Shown: positions 52,909 to 63,829 of the stretch, piece by piece
Position numbering within the stretch: position 1 is the first letter of the stretch
Layout of the letters: every line of letters starts with the position of its first letter
Origin: Paracoccus albus
Lineage (GTDB): Bacteria > Pseudomonadota > Alphaproteobacteria > Rhodobacterales > Rhodobacteraceae
NCBI RefSeq assembly: GCF_027913035.1
Contig: NZ_CP115775.1
Location: 3,254,812-3,318,811, forward strand
Direction: 5' to 3'
Length of the DNA: 64,000 bases
Program-made: the position numbers and the translations under genes
The notes under the pieces: model-generated
Told to the model about the DNA's origin: nothing
The model's database searches: none
Seen by the model: the letters and a program-made list of their open reading frames with translations, nothing else

Positions 52909-54732
52909 ATGAACAACCACACCCCCCAGATACGCCCTGTTATTCGTCAGCTTGAGGACAGCGTTGCAAACAGAATTGCCGCTGGCGAGGTTGTGGAACG
53001 TCCGCCATCAGCGGTGAAGGAATTGGTGGAAAACGCGCTTGATGCCGGGGCGCGACGCATTGATGTCACGATTTCGCAGGGCGGCAAGGCGTTGATCCGC
53101 GTCGAGGATGATGGCTGCGGCATGACGGCCGAGGACCTGCCTCTGGCGCTGTCGCGACATGCGACCTCTAAAATCGACGGTTCGGACCTGCTGGACATTC
53201 ACAGCTTCGGCTTCAGGGGCGAGGCCTTGCCAAGCCTTGCTGCCGTGGGGCGACTGACCATCACGTCGCGGGCGGAAGCAGACGGCGCGGTCATCAAGGT
53301 CACAGCCGGGCATGCAGAGCCCGTGCGCCCCGCCGCAGCGAACCGGGGAACGGTTGTCGAGTTGCGCGATCTGTTCTTCGCCACCCCGGCGCGGCTTAAA
53401 TTCTTGCGGAGTGAAAGGGCGGAAACTCAGGCTGTGGCCGATGTGATCCGTCGCCTCGCAATGGCAGAGCCATCGGTTGGGTTTACGCTTCACGATGACG
53501 ACAGGCTGCTGTTCCGTGCCGATGCCGAACAGGGCGATCTGTTCGATGCGCTTCATGCCCGCCTTACCCGCGTCATGGGCAGGGAGTTCATAGATAACGC
53601 AATTCGGATAGAGGCAGAGCGGGACGGGGTCCGTCTGACCGGCTTTGCTGCTCTTCCGACATATTCTCGTGGCGCGGCCGTCGCTCAGCATGTTTTCGTG
53701 AATACGCGCCCGGTGCGGGACAAGCTGCTGACCGGCGCGCTGCGGGCCGGCTATATGGATGTGCTGCCGAAGGGCCGGTATCCTGCAGCTGTACTGTATA
53801 TCGACTGCGCCCCGCATTTTGTCGACGTCAACGTGCATCCGGCCAAGGCAGAGGTGCGGTTCAGGGACCCTTCACTTGTGCGGGGGCTGGTGGTTTCCAC
53901 CCTGCGCAATCAACTGGCACAGAACTCGCGGCAGACGTCGGATACCGTTGGCGCCGCGACTTTGGCTGCATTTCGTGCGGAGGTTGCCCCTCAGCCCGGT
54001 GCCCGCCACCCAGGCTATCAGATGGAGTACCGGCCTTCACAACGGGCGATACAATCTGCCTATGTCGCGCAGTCCCCGGGTTTAGATGGCTTCTCCGACG
54101 CTCCTTCCGCCCGGTTTGAGCCAGAGCCGGAAGCGGCTGTGCCTTCTGACACGCTGCTTGGCGCTGCGCGTGCGCAATTGCATGAGAATTACATCATCGC
54201 GCAGACGTCGGAGGGCATGGTTATCGTTGACCAACATGCGGCCCATGAGCGTCTGGTGTACGAGCGGTTGAAGGCCCAACTGGCCGAGAAGGCGATCACG
54301 AGCCAGGCGCTGCTGATACCCGAGATTGTCGAATTGCCTGCCGATGACGCCGAACGTGTTCTGGTGGTGGCCGATGAACTGGCTGAACTCGGCCTGCATG
54401 TGGAAGCCTTTGGTCACGGTGCCGTTGCCGTGCGCGAGGTGCCGGCGCTTCTGGGTAAGGTGGATGCAACCGCGATGATCCGCGATATTGCCGATGATCT
54501 GGCCGAACAGGGCGCATCAGACAGACTGAAAGCGCGGGTCGATGCTGTGTTGTCGTCCATGGCCTGTCATGGTTCGGTCCGCTCGGGGCGACGCATGACG
54601 GCAGATGAAATGAATGCGCTTCTGCGCGAGATGGAGCGGACGCCGCGCTCTGGCCAGTGCAATCATGGCAGGCCGACATGGATCAGGCTGTCGCTGACCG
54701 ATATCGAAAAGCTGTTCGGACGTAGGGATTGA
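52909..54732 (+). CDS. mutL: DNA mismatch repair protein MutL (endonuclease type)
   Basis: The 607-residue protein starts with the GHKL ATPase: [36 protein letters not shown], and the lid [12 protein letters not shown]. The C-terminal domain has the metal-binding endonuclease motif [12 protein letters not shown] (from Asp441), ACHGSVRSG and CNHGRPTW, so it nicks DNA without MutH. ATG 52909 ([15 protein letters not shown]) gives the typical start; the frame is open upstream, but those codons lie in non-conserved sequence. Confidence 0.96.
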   Translation: MNNHTPQIRPVIRQLEDSVANRIAAGEVVERPPSAVKELVENALDAGARRIDVTISQGGKALIRVEDDGCGMTAEDLPLALSRHATSKIDGSDLLDIHSFGFRGEALPSLAAVGRLTITSRAEADGAVIKVTAGHAEPVRPAAANRGTVVELRDLFFATPARLKFLRSERAETQAVADVIRRLAMAEPSVGFTLHDDDRLLFRADAEQGDLFDALHARLTRVMGREFIDNAIRIEAERDGVRLTGFAALPTYSRGAAVAQHVFVNTRPVRDKLLTGALRAGYMDVLPKGRYPAAVLYIDCAPHFVDVNVHPAKAEVRFRDPSLVRGLVVSTLRNQLAQNSRQTSDTVGAATLAAFRAEVAPQPGARHPGYQMEYRPSQRAIQSAYVAQSPGLDGFSDAPSARFEPEPEAAVPSDTLLGAARAQLHENYIIAQTSEGMVIVDQHAAHERLVYERLKAQLAEKAITSQALLIPEIVELPADDAERVLVVADELAELGLHVEAFGHGAVAVREVPALLGKVDATAMIRDIADDLAEQGASDRLKARVDAVLSSMACHGSVRSGRRMTADEMNALLREMERTPRSGQCNHGRPTWIRLSLTDIEKLFGRRD

Positions 54733-54878
54733 GCGAGCCTGCGTGCACAGGTGAACGTTCTCTGTCGATCGCTGCGCAAGGTTGAGGTGGTTTATTCCCG
54801 TGAACACGGCTACAAACCGACGGCGCCGTGCCCTTCAAATCGGTCCGGCGCGAACGGAAACGCGAAAAGGGCCGCGAA

Positions 54879-55112
54879 ATGAGTGACGTCGCAAACATGT
54901 CCTTCGAGGACGCCATGAAAGAACTTGAAAGCGTCGTGTCGAGGCTGGAAAGCGGCAATGCTTCGCTGGAGGATTCGATCAAGCTGTATGAACGTGGCGC
55001 CGCGTTGCGCGCCCATTGCGAGGCACGCCTGCGCGAAGCGGAAGAGCGGATTGAAAAAATCACGCTTGCGCAGGGCCAGCCTACCGGCGTGACCAAGGCC
55101 GGAGAACAGTAA
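54879..55112 (+). CDS. xseB: exodeoxyribonuclease VII small subunit
   Basis: The 77-residue helical protein has the XseB signature MSFEDAMKELESVVSRLESG, then SLEDSIKLYERGAAL and CEARLREAEERI. It associates with XseA (not in this window) in ssDNA degradation. ATG 54879 fits the family length. The stop overlaps ispA (TAATG), the conserved xseB-ispA-dxs order. Confidence 0.95.
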   Translation: MSDVANMSFEDAMKELESVVSRLESGNASLEDSIKLYERGAALRAHCEARLREAEERIEKITLAQGQPTGVTKAGEQ

Positions 55113-55975
55113 TGGACAGACGGATGGAGGAGGTCAGGTCGCAGGTCGAAACCATTCTGAATGCGGCAATGACGAAGTTGCCCGAAGGCGAGTTGAGCGA
55201 CGCCATGCGTTATGCCTGTGTAGGGGGTAAAAAGCTGCGCGCCTTTCTGGTGATGGAATCCGCGCGGCTGCACAACATCGCAGATGATGCGGCGTTTCCA
55301 GTTGCAGCGGCAGTAGAGGCTTTGCACGCATATAGCCTGATCCACGATGACCTTCCGGACATGGATAATGACGATCTGCGCCGCGGTATGCCGACCGTGC
55401 ATGTCCAATGGTCGCCGGCCACCGCGATTCTGGCTGGCGATGCCTTGCAGACCCTTGCGTTCGAATTGCTGACCGATCCTGCCATCGGGGACGAGGCTGT
55501 GCGGTTGCGCTTGGTGAAATCCTTCGCGCATGCCGTTGGCGGCTCTGGCATGGTGCACGGGCAGATGATGGATATCGCGGCCGAGAATGCGGCTGTTCCG
55601 CTGGACCTCGCCGGTATCTCACGGATGCAGGCGGCAAAGACCGGTGCGCTGATTTCCTTTGCGGCGACGTCCGGGGCCCTTATGGCGGACGCCGAAACCG
55701 AGGCGCTGCGGATTTATGCGGCCAAGCTGGGTTTGGCGTTCCAGATCCATGACGACATTCTGGATGTGACGGGCGATCAGGAAACGATCGGCAAGCGCGT
55801 CGGCAAGGATGCCGAGGCGGGCAAGGCGACCTTTGTTTCGTTGCTGGGGCTGGAAGGCGCGCGCGCCCGAGAGGCAGAGTTGATTGATAAGGCGGTGGCA
55901 GCGCTTTCACCATATGGTGATGCGGCTGGAAACTTGCGCGATCTGGCGCGTTTCGTTATCGACCGCCAAAGCTGA
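55112..55975 (+). CDS. ispA: farnesyl diphosphate synthase (polyprenyl synthetase family)
   Basis: The 287-residue all-helical enzyme condenses IPP with DMAPP and GPP. First Asp-rich motif [10 protein letters not shown] (Asp79, Asp80, Asp83, Asp85), second [10 protein letters not shown] (Asp214, Asp215, Asp218), and GKKLRAFLV for IPP binding. Context between xseB and dxs supports IspA over a longer-chain synthase, though product length is not proven. Confidence 0.93.
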   Translation: MDRRMEEVRSQVETILNAAMTKLPEGELSDAMRYACVGGKKLRAFLVMESARLHNIADDAAFPVAAAVEALHAYSLIHDDLPDMDNDDLRRGMPTVHVQWSPATAILAGDALQTLAFELLTDPAIGDEAVRLRLVKSFAHAVGGSGMVHGQMMDIAAENAAVPLDLAGISRMQAAKTGALISFAATSGALMADAETEALRIYAAKLGLAFQIHDDILDVTGDQETIGKRVGKDAEAGKATFVSLLGLEGARAREAELIDKAVAALSPYGDAAGNLRDLARFVIDRQS

Positions 55976-55995
55976 ACGCCCCGGAAAGGGTCGCC

Positions 55996-57912
55996 ATGAG
56001 CCAAGATCAACCCAAGACGCCGGTTTTGGACCGGGTCCAACTGCCATCTGACATGAAAGCACTGTCGGACCGAGAGCTGCGGCAGCTTGCCGATGAGCTG
56101 CGGGCCGAAACCATCAGTGCGGTGTCCGTGACCGGCGGGCATCTGGGCGCGGGCCTGGGTGTTGTGGAGCTGACGGTCGCGCTGCACGCTGTTTTCGATG
56201 CGCCGCGCGACAAGATCATCTGGGACGTTGGCCACCAGTGCTATCCGCACAAGATCCTGACAGGTCGCAGGGACCGTATCCGGACATTGCGGACAGGTGG
56301 TGGCCTGTCCGGTTTCACCAAACGTTCGGAAAGCCCATTCGATCCGTTCGGCGCGGGGCACAGTTCGACCTCGATCTCTGCGGCGCTTGGATTCGCAATG
56401 GCACGCGAACTTGGCGGCGATCCGGGTGATGCGATTGCGGTGATCGGTGATGGCGCGATGTCGGCAGGTATGGCGTTCGAAGCGTTGAACAATGCCGGTC
56501 ATCTTGGCAAGCGGCTGTTCGTCATCCTCAACGATAATGAGATGTCGATCGCGCCTCCTACAGGTGCGCTGTCGACCTATCTGACGAAGCTTTATACCGA
56601 GGGTCCGTTTCAGGAGTTGAAATCAATGGCCAAGGGCGCTGTTGGTTTTCTGCCGGAACCAATTCAGCAAGGCGCGCGCCGTGCCAAGGAAATGCTGAAA
56701 GGCATGGCTGTCGGCGGCACCTTGTTCGAAGAGCTTGGCTTTTCCTATATCGGGCCGGTTGACGGTCACGATCTGGACCAGCTTCTGCCGCTTCTGCGCA
56801 CGGTCAAGGCGCGTTCGAACGGGCCTGTTCTGATCCACACGATCACCCGCAAAGGGAAAGGTTACGCGCCGGCCGAAGGCTCTGCAGACCGCGGTCATGC
56901 GCGTGGCAAGTTCGATGTCATCACGGGTGAGCAGGCGAAGGCCAAATCCAATGCACCCAGCTATACCAGCGTATTCGCGAAAACACTGATCGCCGAGGCA
57001 GAGCGTGACGACAAGGTGGTTGCCGTTACGGCTGCGATGCCTGACGGGACCGGGCTGAACCTTTTTGCCGAGCGTTTCCCGCGGCGCTGCTTTGATGTGG
57101 GTATTGCCGAGCAACATGCGGTGACTTTCTCGGCAGGTCTCGCGGCCGGGGGGCTGAAACCATTCTGCGCGATCTATTCGACCTTCCTGCAGCGTGGCTA
57201 TGATCAGGTTGTCCATGACGTGGCCATCCAGCGGCTTCCGGTGCGCTTCGCCATCGACCGGGCCGGCCTTGTCGGTGCCGATGGTGCGACCCATGCCGGG
57301 GCGTTCGATGTGGGCTTTATGTCCAGCCTGCCCGGAATGGTCGTCATGGCCGCGGCTGACGAGGCTGAGCTTGTTCATATGGTGGCAACCGCCACGGCAT
57401 ATGATGACGGGCCGATTGCCTTCCGTTTCCCGCGCGGTGAGGGCACAGGGGTGGATATGCCCGAACGCGGTGTTCCGTTGGAAATCGGTAAGGGCCGGAT
57501 CATCGCAGAGGGCAAGCGCGTCGCGATCCTTTCTTTTGGCACGCGCCTGTCAGAGGTGATGAAAGCGCGTGAGGCGCTGATCGCGCGTGGCATCACCCCA
57601 ACCGTTGCCGATGCACGTTTTGCCAAGCCGCTGGATCAGGGCATGATCCTTGATCTTGCTGCCCGGCACGAGGCGTTGATCACGATCGAAGAGGGCGCGG
57701 TCGGCGGCTTTGGCAGCCATGTTGCTCAGCTTCTGTCCAACAGCGCAGTGTTCGATCAGGGGCTCAAGTTCCGCTCGATGGTGCTGCCGGATACCTTCAT
57801 CGATCATGACAGCCCGGCGGCCATGTATGCCAGTGCCGCCATGAGTGCCGCCGATATCGAGGCAAAGGTGCTTGAAGTTCTGGGTGTGGCGTCCTTATCT
57901 GCGCGGGCCTGA
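55996..57912 (+). CDS. dxs: 1-deoxy-D-xylulose-5-phosphate synthase
   Basis: Dxs makes DXP from pyruvate and glyceraldehyde-3-phosphate, the entry to the MEP isoprenoid pathway, using thiamine diphosphate. The 638-residue transketolase-like protein has [32 protein letters not shown], the ThDP motif [18 protein letters not shown] with NDN following, and the catalytic region [18 protein letters not shown]. Full length and intact; follows ispA by 20 bp. Confidence 0.97.
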   Translation: MSQDQPKTPVLDRVQLPSDMKALSDRELRQLADELRAETISAVSVTGGHLGAGLGVVELTVALHAVFDAPRDKIIWDVGHQCYPHKILTGRRDRIRTLRTGGGLSGFTKRSESPFDPFGAGHSSTSISAALGFAMARELGGDPGDAIAVIGDGAMSAGMAFEALNNAGHLGKRLFVILNDNEMSIAPPTGALSTYLTKLYTEGPFQELKSMAKGAVGFLPEPIQQGARRAKEMLKGMAVGGTLFEELGFSYIGPVDGHDLDQLLPLLRTVKARSNGPVLIHTITRKGKGYAPAEGSADRGHARGKFDVITGEQAKAKSNAPSYTSVFAKTLIAEAERDDKVVAVTAAMPDGTGLNLFAERFPRRCFDVGIAEQHAVTFSAGLAAGGLKPFCAIYSTFLQRGYDQVVHDVAIQRLPVRFAIDRAGLVGADGATHAGAFDVGFMSSLPGMVVMAAADEAELVHMVATATAYDDGPIAFRFPRGEGTGVDMPERGVPLEIGKGRIIAEGKRVAILSFGTRLSEVMKAREALIARGITPTVADARFAKPLDQGMILDLAARHEALITIEEGAVGGFGSHVAQLLSNSAVFDQGLKFRSMVLPDTFIDHDSPAAMYASAAMSAADIEAKVLEVLGVASLSARA

Positions 57913-57937
57913 ATGCCTTCCAGACGAAAGATGCCCA

Positions 57938-58654
57938 ATGTCCCGACACACCCATGCCGACGCCCATCCTGACGATCCGCATTTCATTTCGCGATCCGGC
58001 TGGCTGAGGGCGGCTGTCCTTGGTGCGAATGACGGGATCGTTTCCGTTTCCTCGTTGCTGGTCGGAATCGCAGCATCGGGCGCCGATCGTCATGGCGTGC
58101 TGCTGGCGGGCGTGGCCGGGCTGTCTGCCGGCGCCTTGTCCATGGCTGCGGGTGAATATGTCTCTGTCTCAAGCCAGTCGGATATTGAGCGCGCGGATAT
58201 CAAGCGAGAGACGCGGGCGCTGAAAGAGGACCCTGAAACAGAGCTGCGCGAATTGGCGGAGATCTATGAGGCACGCGGCCTTGCACCTGAAACGGCGTTG
58301 AAGGTAGCGCGGGAAATGACGGAATATGATGCATTGGGCGCGCATATTCGTGATGAATTGGGATTGTCCGATGTAACTGCGGCCAATCCGCTGCAGGCTG
58401 CGGCGACCTCGGCGCTGACATTTTCAGCCGCTGCTGCGGTGCCGCTTCTTGGTGCTCTTGCCGCGCCGGAAGGTGCGCTGATCCCGTTTGTGCTTTTTGC
58501 GACGCTGCTGGCGCTTGCCGTGCTGGGATTCATTGGCGCAAGAACCGGCGGTGCGCCATGGGGCCGCGCGGTGGTTCGGGTGGTATTCTGGGGATGCGTT
58601 GCGATGGGTGTGACCGCGCTGATCGGGCGAATATTTGGCGTGGCGATGGGGTAG
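57938..58654 (+). CDS. VIT1/CCC1-family membrane transporter
   Basis: The 238-residue protein has the family-defining LGANDGIVSVSSLLVGIAASG, then SMAAGEYVSVSSQSDIERADI, a cytoplasmic metal-binding helical region, and three C-terminal membrane segments. Relatives carry Fe(II) or Mn(II) across membranes. ATG 57938 gives the usual His/Asp-rich N-terminus (SRHTHADAHPDDPH). Direction and metal are unknown. Close to dxs but probably not functionally linked. Confidence 0.87.
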   Translation: MSRHTHADAHPDDPHFISRSGWLRAAVLGANDGIVSVSSLLVGIAASGADRHGVLLAGVAGLSAGALSMAAGEYVSVSSQSDIERADIKRETRALKEDPETELRELAEIYEARGLAPETALKVAREMTEYDALGAHIRDELGLSDVTAANPLQAAATSALTFSAAAAVPLLGALAAPEGALIPFVLFATLLALAVLGFIGARTGGAPWGRAVVRVVFWGCVAMGVTALIGRIFGVAMG

Positions 58655-58658
58655 GAAG

Positions 58659-59288
58659 ATGCTGAAGCGGATTGTGTTACTGGCATTGCTGGCAGCAACG
58701 CCTGCGGCTGCAACGCAGGAATATATCCTGCCAACGCTGTTCGATGTTTCGGGGGTCGCCGTTGATGATGTCCTCAACATCCGCGCAGCGCCGTCGGCCT
58801 CTGCCGAGATCATCGGAGAACTGGCTCCCGATGCCATGGGAGTGGAGGTTGTCGGTTTGGATCGCAGCGGCAACTGGGGCCAGATCAATACGGGCGAGCG
58901 GGCAGGCTGGGTGTCGCTGCGCTATCTGCAATACCGCAGCGATGTCTGGTACGATGGGCAGTTGCCCGAAGGTTTTTCCTGCGGGGGCACGGAACCTTTC
59001 TGGGGATTCCGAGAAGACGGCAATGGCGGCCTTCAGTGGGAAGAACCCGGTCACAGCACCAGCATGACAGTTGAGCGCGTTCTGAGCACCGGCATCTTTC
59101 GCGACCCTCGGCGGATGATCTATGTCGAGGATGACCACAGCCTCATGGTGGCCAGCGTCACGCCAAAACAGTGTTCAGACGGCATGTCGGACATGCAGTT
59201 CGGACTTGAGGCCACCGTTCTACTGCAAAGCCGTGATGCACCTGCACAGATGTATACCGGCTGTTGCAGCATTGCGCCGCCGCGCTAG
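58659..59288 (+). CDS. exported SH3-domain protein
   Basis: The 209-residue protein has a signal peptide (MLKRIVLLALLAATPAAAT). A bacterial SH3-like domain at about 30-95 contains VLNIRAAPSASAEIIGEL and SGNWGQINTGERAGWVSLRYL. A C-terminal COG3650-like region has FSCGGTEPFWGF and conserved cysteines. It is likely periplasmic, with a cell-wall or sensing role. ATG 58659 follows TAGGAAG. Its stop overlaps the convergent ubiB stop by a few bases. Confidence 0.8.
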   Translation: MLKRIVLLALLAATPAAATQEYILPTLFDVSGVAVDDVLNIRAAPSASAEIIGELAPDAMGVEVVGLDRSGNWGQINTGERAGWVSLRYLQYRSDVWYDGQLPEGFSCGGTEPFWGFREDGNGGLQWEEPGHSTSMTVERVLSTGIFRDPRRMIYVEDDHSLMVASVTPKQCSDGMSDMQFGLEATVLLQSRDAPAQMYTGCCSIAPPR

Positions 59289-60820
59289 GCCATCAGCACA
59301 AGAAGCGCCGTGAAAACAGCCATCGTGCCCGCCCCGATCGCGGCAGAGCGCCAGTGGAACGGTCGCGGCTGAGGGTGCTTTGGCTCCTCCGCCCGCTGAC
59401 GCGCACGCCATAGCGCATCTTCCAGCAGGGCAGGCATCAGCGGCATGGCGCGTTGAAGGGTCATGACGATCTGCTTGCTGTCACTGAGCAGCGCACGCGG
59501 GCCGAGATTGGCCTTGATGTAGTCTTCGACGACGGGACGCGCAGCGTTCCAGATATTCAGGTTCGGATCAAGCGAACGCGCGACCCCTTCGACAACAACC
59601 ATCGTGCGTTGCAGCAGAATAAGCTCTGTCCGGGTCTGCATCCCGAAACGCTCTGTCACCTCGAACAGATAGCCCAGCAGGTTTGCCATCGAAATCCGCG
59701 TCGCGTCTGCACCGAAGATCGGCTCACCAACCGCGCGCAGGGCACGGGCAAAAGCCGCCGGATCGCGGTCACGCGGGACATAGCCTGCCTCGAAATGAAC
59801 TTTGGCGAGGGCATCGTAATCGCGACGGATAAAACCCATCAGGATCTCGGCATAGATGCGGCGGGTGTATTCGTCGATTTCGCCCATGATACCAAAATCA
59901 TAGGCGATGAGGTCGCCATTGGGCGCGACCTTCAGATTCCCCTGATGCATATCGCCATGAAAGAACCCATCGCGCAGGGCGTGGGACAGGAAAAGCTGCA
60001 AAATCCGTTCTGCCAGTGCAGACGTGTCGTGACCCGCGGCGCGGATCGCCGCCACATCGCCAAGCGAAATTCCTTCTGCCCAGTCCGAAGTCAGGATGCG
60101 GCGTGATGTCAGCTCCCAATGCGGCTTTGGCACCTCAAACTGCAGGTCGTCCTTTGTATTCTCGGCAAACAAGGATGCCGATGCGGCCTCCAGCCGAAGA
60201 TCGAGTTCACCACTCACGACGCCTTCAAAATGGCTGACCACGTCTTTGGGCCGCAGCCGACGGGTAGAGGGAGAAATCGCCTCGATCATGTCGGCGCCGA
60301 AATGAAAGGCGTCGATATCGCGCGAAAAGGCTGTGGTTATATTGGGTCGCAAAACCTTCACCGCGACCTCTTTCCCGTTATCTGCGCGTCGGGCACGATG
60401 AACCTGCGCGATAGACGCAGCCGCCACCGGGTCGGAGAATTCGCTGAACATCTGATCCAGCGGCATACCCAGATCGGCTTCGATCATGGCCTTGGCCTGC
60501 GCGGTCGGGAAGGGCGGAAGCTTGTCTTGCAGATAGCTGAGCTGATTTGCCAGATCGACACCGACAACATCGGGGCGCGTCGAAAGGATCTGGCCGAACT
60601 TGATATAGGCCGGACCCAGTGCCGTGATGGCCCGCGTGACAGGCGGAAGCGACGGATCTCCCCCATATCCAAGCCAGCGAAATGGCCAGCCGAGGATGCG
60701 CGCTGCTGCACGGACATTGCGCGGTGCGTCGACCGCATCAAGCGCGACACCCATGGCGCCGGTGCGCTCGAAGGTGGCGCCCGTTCTGATGAGGCGCCAG
60801 ATATTATGTGGCCCGCGCAT
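59285..60820 (-). CDS. ubiB: ubiquinone biosynthesis accessory kinase-like protein UbiB
   Basis: UbiB is an atypical kinase-like ATPase needed for ubiquinone synthesis. The 511-residue protein has the KxGQ motif AYIKFGQILSTRPD, the lysine of VAVKVLRP, FHGDMHQGNLKV, and the YDFG motif. Two hydrophobic helices near the C-terminus (AIGAGTMAVFTALLVLMA) anchor it in the membrane. It lies 2 bp after ubiE on the same strand, a conserved pair. Confidence 0.96.
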   Translation of the reverse strand: MRGPHNIWRLIRTGATFERTGAMGVALDAVDAPRNVRAAARILGWPFRWLGYGGDPSLPPVTRAITALGPAYIKFGQILSTRPDVVGVDLANQLSYLQDKLPPFPTAQAKAMIEADLGMPLDQMFSEFSDPVAAASIAQVHRARRADNGKEVAVKVLRPNITTAFSRDIDAFHFGADMIEAISPSTRRLRPKDVVSHFEGVVSGELDLRLEAASASLFAENTKDDLQFEVPKPHWELTSRRILTSDWAEGISLGDVAAIRAAGHDTSALAERILQLFLSHALRDGFFHGDMHQGNLKVAPNGDLIAYDFGIMGEIDEYTRRIYAEILMGFIRRDYDALAKVHFEAGYVPRDRDPAAFARALRAVGEPIFGADATRISMANLLGYLFEVTERFGMQTRTELILLQRTMVVVEGVARSLDPNLNIWNAARPVVEDYIKANLGPRALLSDSKQIVMTLQRAMPLMPALLEDALWRARQRAEEPKHPQPRPFHWRSAAIGAGTMAVFTALLVLMA

Positions 60821-60822
60821 CC

Positions 60823-61566
60823 CTACAGCTTCCAGCCCGAATGCAAGGCGGCGATGCCCATCGACATGTTGCGATACTGGACACGTTCGAATCCCGCCTC
60901 CCCGATCAGCGCGGCAAAAGCGTCCTGGTCGGGGAAGCGGCGGATTGATTCCACCAGGTATTGGTAGCTGTCGCGATCATTCGCCACCATCTGGCCAAGC
61001 GCCGGAATGACATTGAAGCTGTAGCGGTCATAGGCCCATTGCATCGCAGGAACGGGAAGCTGGCTGAATTCCAGCACCATAAGCCGCCCGCCGGGGCGGA
61101 GGACGCGGAACGCCTCTGCCAAAGCGTCCGGGATGCGGGTGACGTTACGGATGCCGAAGCTGATCGTATAGCGATCAAAGCTGTTATCAGCGAAGGGCAG
61201 GGCCATCGCATCGCCCGTGACCCATGACAGGCTGTCGGCGAGGCGTTCGGCCTCGGCCCGTTTGCGGCCTTCGACCAGCATGGATTCGGTCATGTCGCAG
61301 ACCGTGACCTCTGCCCCTGGTGCCCGGTCAAGAAAGCGGAATGCGATGTCGCCAGTCCCGCCAGCCACATCCAGCAGCCGTTGGCCGTTGCGCGGGGCCA
61401 ACCAATCCATCATCGCGTTTTTCCAGATCCGATGAATCCCGGCGCTCATCAGGTCGTTCATCACGTCGTAACGCGATGCGACACGCGAGAAGACGCCGTG
61501 GACCATCCCGGCTTTCTCGTCTTCGTCCACGGTCTGAAAGCCGAAATGGGTTTGCCTGTCGCTCAT
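60823..61566 (-). CDS. ubiE: ubiquinone/menaquinone C-methyltransferase UbiE
   Basis: The 247-residue SAM-dependent methyltransferase has [25 protein letters not shown], motif [14 protein letters not shown], and the family motifs [14 protein letters not shown] and [14 protein letters not shown]. It C-methylates the benzoquinol ring. The start at 61566 ([10 protein letters not shown]) fits the family; longer frames run over the divergent mutM start. Confidence 0.96.
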   Translation of the reverse strand: MSDRQTHFGFQTVDEDEKAGMVHGVFSRVASRYDVMNDLMSAGIHRIWKNAMMDWLAPRNGQRLLDVAGGTGDIAFRFLDRAPGAEVTVCDMTESMLVEGRKRAEAERLADSLSWVTGDAMALPFADNSFDRYTISFGIRNVTRIPDALAEAFRVLRPGGRLMVLEFSQLPVPAMQWAYDRYSFNVIPALGQMVANDRDSYQYLVESIRRFPDQDAFAALIGEAGFERVQYRNMSMGIAALHSGWKL

Positions 61567-61642
61567 CGCTCTTGCCGTATTAGGTTTCGGGGCACAATTA
61601 AGGGTGAAACCCCGCGGCCACAATGCGACGAAAGCGACGAAG

Positions 61643-62485
61643 ATGCCAGAACTGCCCGAAGTCGAAACAGTGCGCCGTGGTCTGCTGCCCCATCTGGAAG
61701 GCCAGCGGATCGCAAAGCTGACGCTGAACCGCGACGGTCTGCGGTGGAAATTCCCCGTCGACCTTGTCCAGGTCGCGACGGGTGCAACCGTGACCGGTCT
61801 GCGCCGGCGTTCCAAATATGTGCTGCTGGACCTGGATCGCGATGCGTCGATCCTGATCCATCTGGGCATGTCCGGCCGGATGCTGATCGAGGGGCAGGGC
61901 GTGGGTGATTTTCACCGCGATCCTTCGATCCTGCCGCGTCATGATCATGTCGTGATCGAGACGGGGTCCGGTACGCGTATCACCATGAACGATGCACGCC
62001 GATTCGGTATGGTGGATCTGATCCGAGACGATGCCTCGCCGATGCTGGACGGGCTGGGGCCGGAACCGTTGGGTGATGAATTTGATGGCGCGCGCCTTGC
62101 TGCCGCCTTCGCCGGAAGAAAGGCACCGGTAAAGGCGCTTTTGCTGGATCAGCGTGTGGTTGCGGGTTTGGGTAATATCTATGTGTCAGAGGCATTGCAT
62201 CGCGCCGGGATCGACCCGCGCCGTGCCGCTGGTCGGATCGGGCGCAAGCGGCTGGACGATTTAAGCGGTCATATCAAGGATGTACTGGTCGAGGCGATTG
62301 CCGCAGGTGGATCATCCCTGCGCGACCATCGCCAGGCAAGCGGAGAGCTGGGCTATTTTCAGCACAGCTTTCGCGTCTATGGCCGCGAGGGTCAGGAGTG
62401 CCCCCGTTCAGGCTGTGGTGGGAAGATTCGCCGGATCGTGCAATCCGGCCGTTCCAGCTTCTGGTGCCCAAACTGTCAGCGCTGA
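61643..62485 (+). CDS. mutM: formamidopyrimidine-DNA glycosylase
   Basis: MutM excises 8-oxoguanine and FapyG. The 280-residue protein begins [14 protein letters not shown], with Pro2 as the catalytic nucleophile after Met removal and Glu3 as acid; Lys58 lies in [11 protein letters not shown]. The helix-two-turn-helix and a C-terminal zinc finger follow, with [12 protein letters not shown] and FWCPNC; the first cysteine pair has four residues between, common in this group. Divergent from ubiE. Confidence 0.97.
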   Translation: MPELPEVETVRRGLLPHLEGQRIAKLTLNRDGLRWKFPVDLVQVATGATVTGLRRRSKYVLLDLDRDASILIHLGMSGRMLIEGQGVGDFHRDPSILPRHDHVVIETGSGTRITMNDARRFGMVDLIRDDASPMLDGLGPEPLGDEFDGARLAAAFAGRKAPVKALLLDQRVVAGLGNIYVSEALHRAGIDPRRAAGRIGRKRLDDLSGHIKDVLVEAIAAGGSSLRDHRQASGELGYFQHSFRVYGREGQECPRSGCGGKIRRIVQSGRSSFWCPNCQR

Positions 62486-62547
62486 GTCTAGCCAGCCGCT
62501 CATGCCTTTGTTAGGACAATGCGATCCGCAACCGTCAGGGGCAGCCC

Positions 62548-63324
62548 ATGGGTTACCAGAATATCAACGTCGAGATCACAGATTATGTCGCATTGATCCG
62601 GCTTAACCGACCCGACGCGCTCAACGCGCTCAGCAGTGGGTTGCTGGCAGAGCTTACGGCAGCGCTGAAAGACGCCGACAGCAATGAAAAGGTCCGCTGC
62701 ATTGTCGTAACCGGCAGTGAAAAGGCTTTTGCGGCAGGCGCCGACATCAAGGAAATGTCCGAAAAGACATTCGCCGATGTCTATGATGAGGATCTGTTCA
62801 CCGGCCCGACCGAAGCGATTCTGAGCGTGCGCAAACCGATCATCGCCGCCGTTTCAGGCTATGCGCTTGGTGGCGGGGCAGAGCTTGCGATGGCTTGCGA
62901 CTTTATAATCGCCGCCGACACCGCAAAATTCGGTCAGCCCGAAATTAATCTTGGGGTGATTCCCGGCATCGGCGGCACGCAGCGCCTGACGCGCTTTGTC
63001 GGCAAGTCCAAGGCGATGGACATGAATCTGACCGGTCGCTTCATGGATGCCGAAGAGGCAGAGCGTTCCGGCCTCGTCAGCCGTGTCGTGCCTGCCGCAA
63101 AGCTGATTCCCGAAGTTCTGACCATCGCGCGCAAAATAGCCGAGAAATCGCAGGTCGCCGTCAAGGCCGCGAAAGAGGCCGTCAATCGCAGCTATGAAAC
63201 CACCCTCCGTGAGGGGCTTCAGTTTGAACGCCGCCTGTTCCACTCGTTGTTCGCGACCGAGGATCAGAAGGAAGGCATGGCCGCATTTCTGGAAAAGCGT
63301 GAGCCGCAGTTCAGGGACCGCTGA
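62548..63324 (+). CDS. enoyl-CoA hydratase
   Basis: The 258-residue crotonase-fold enzyme adds water to trans-2-enoyl-CoA. Oxyanion holes form in AGADIKEM and [15 protein letters not shown]; the catalytic glutamates are Glu112 (GGGAELAM) and Glu132 ([12 protein letters not shown]), spaced as in classic hydratases. It probably works in beta-oxidation or short-chain metabolism. Placement before rpsT is conserved in Rhodobacteraceae. Confidence 0.93.
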   Translation: MGYQNINVEITDYVALIRLNRPDALNALSSGLLAELTAALKDADSNEKVRCIVVTGSEKAFAAGADIKEMSEKTFADVYDEDLFTGPTEAILSVRKPIIAAVSGYALGGGAELAMACDFIIAADTAKFGQPEINLGVIPGIGGTQRLTRFVGKSKAMDMNLTGRFMDAEEAERSGLVSRVVPAAKLIPEVLTIARKIAEKSQVAVKAAKEAVNRSYETTLREGLQFERRLFHSLFATEDQKEGMAAFLEKREPQFRDR

Positions 63325-63330
63325 TTCTGC

Positions 63331-63359
63331 TTGGCTTTTCGGCCCGGCGCCTGTATAGG
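63331..63359 (+). promoter_or_regulatory. promoter of rpsT
   Basis: TTGGCT at 63331-63336, a 17-bp spacer and TATAGG at 63354-63359 match a housekeeping-sigma promoter. Transcription would start near 63366, giving a leader of about 115 bases before rpsT. Confidence 0.55.
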
Positions 63360-63403
63360 CCCGGGCTTACATGCGCGTGGGCCCGCTTCAGGCAAGAATC
63401 ATG

Positions 63404-63422
63404 ACCATCCGATTCGGATGGT
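63404..63422. promoter_or_regulatory. 19-bp palindrome in the rpsT leader
   Basis: ACCATCCGA-T-TCGGATGGT is a perfect palindrome. As RNA it folds to a 7-bp stem with a 5-base loop. Upstream, GCCTG-GGCCC (63349-63362) pairs with GGGCC-CAGGC (63379-63393), a second structure overlapping the promoter. It could be a control element for S20 or a protein-binding site. Confidence 0.4.
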
Positions 63423-63481
63423 GCCGTGGGGCTTTTGCGTAACCGAGATCGAAATTCGAATAGCAAACAGGACCCGTACCC

Positions 63482-63751
63482 ATGGCAAATACGCCCCAGT
63501 CCAAAAAACGCGCCCGCCAGATCGAGCGCCGCACGGAAGTTAACAAAGCCCGTCGTTCGCGCATCCGCACCTACCTGCGCAAGGTCGAGGAAGCGATTGC
63601 ATCTGGCGATGCAGATGCTGCGAAATCTGCCCTGCAGGCAGCTCAGCCGGAAATCATGCGTGGCGTGACCAAGGGCGTCTATCACAAGAACACCGCCTCG
63701 CGGAAAATCTCTCGTTTGGCTTCCCGCGTGAAAGCCGTCGCCGCGAAATAA
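63482..63751 (+). CDS. rpsT: 30S ribosomal protein S20
   Basis: The 89-residue basic helical protein has [36 protein letters not shown] and the end [21 protein letters not shown], diagnostic of S20, which binds 16S rRNA early in 30S assembly. It has its own promoter and a strong terminator. Confidence 0.98.
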   Translation: MANTPQSKKRARQIERRTEVNKARRSRIRTYLRKVEEAIASGDADAAKSALQAAQPEIMRGVTKGVYHKNTASRKISRLASRVKAVAAK

Positions 63752-63797
63752 TTCTGCGCCATATGGTGAAGCAATTATTAATGAAAAGTTAATGCTA

Positions 63798-63829
63798 GGG
63801 CGCACCATTCGGTGCGCCCTTTGTTTTTT
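63798..63829 (+). terminator. rho-independent terminator of rpsT
   Basis: A perfect 9-bp stem (GGGCGCACC at 63798-63806, GGTGCGCCC at 63811-63819) with a 4-base loop is followed by TTTGTTTTTT, 46 bp after the stop. Confidence 0.9.
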
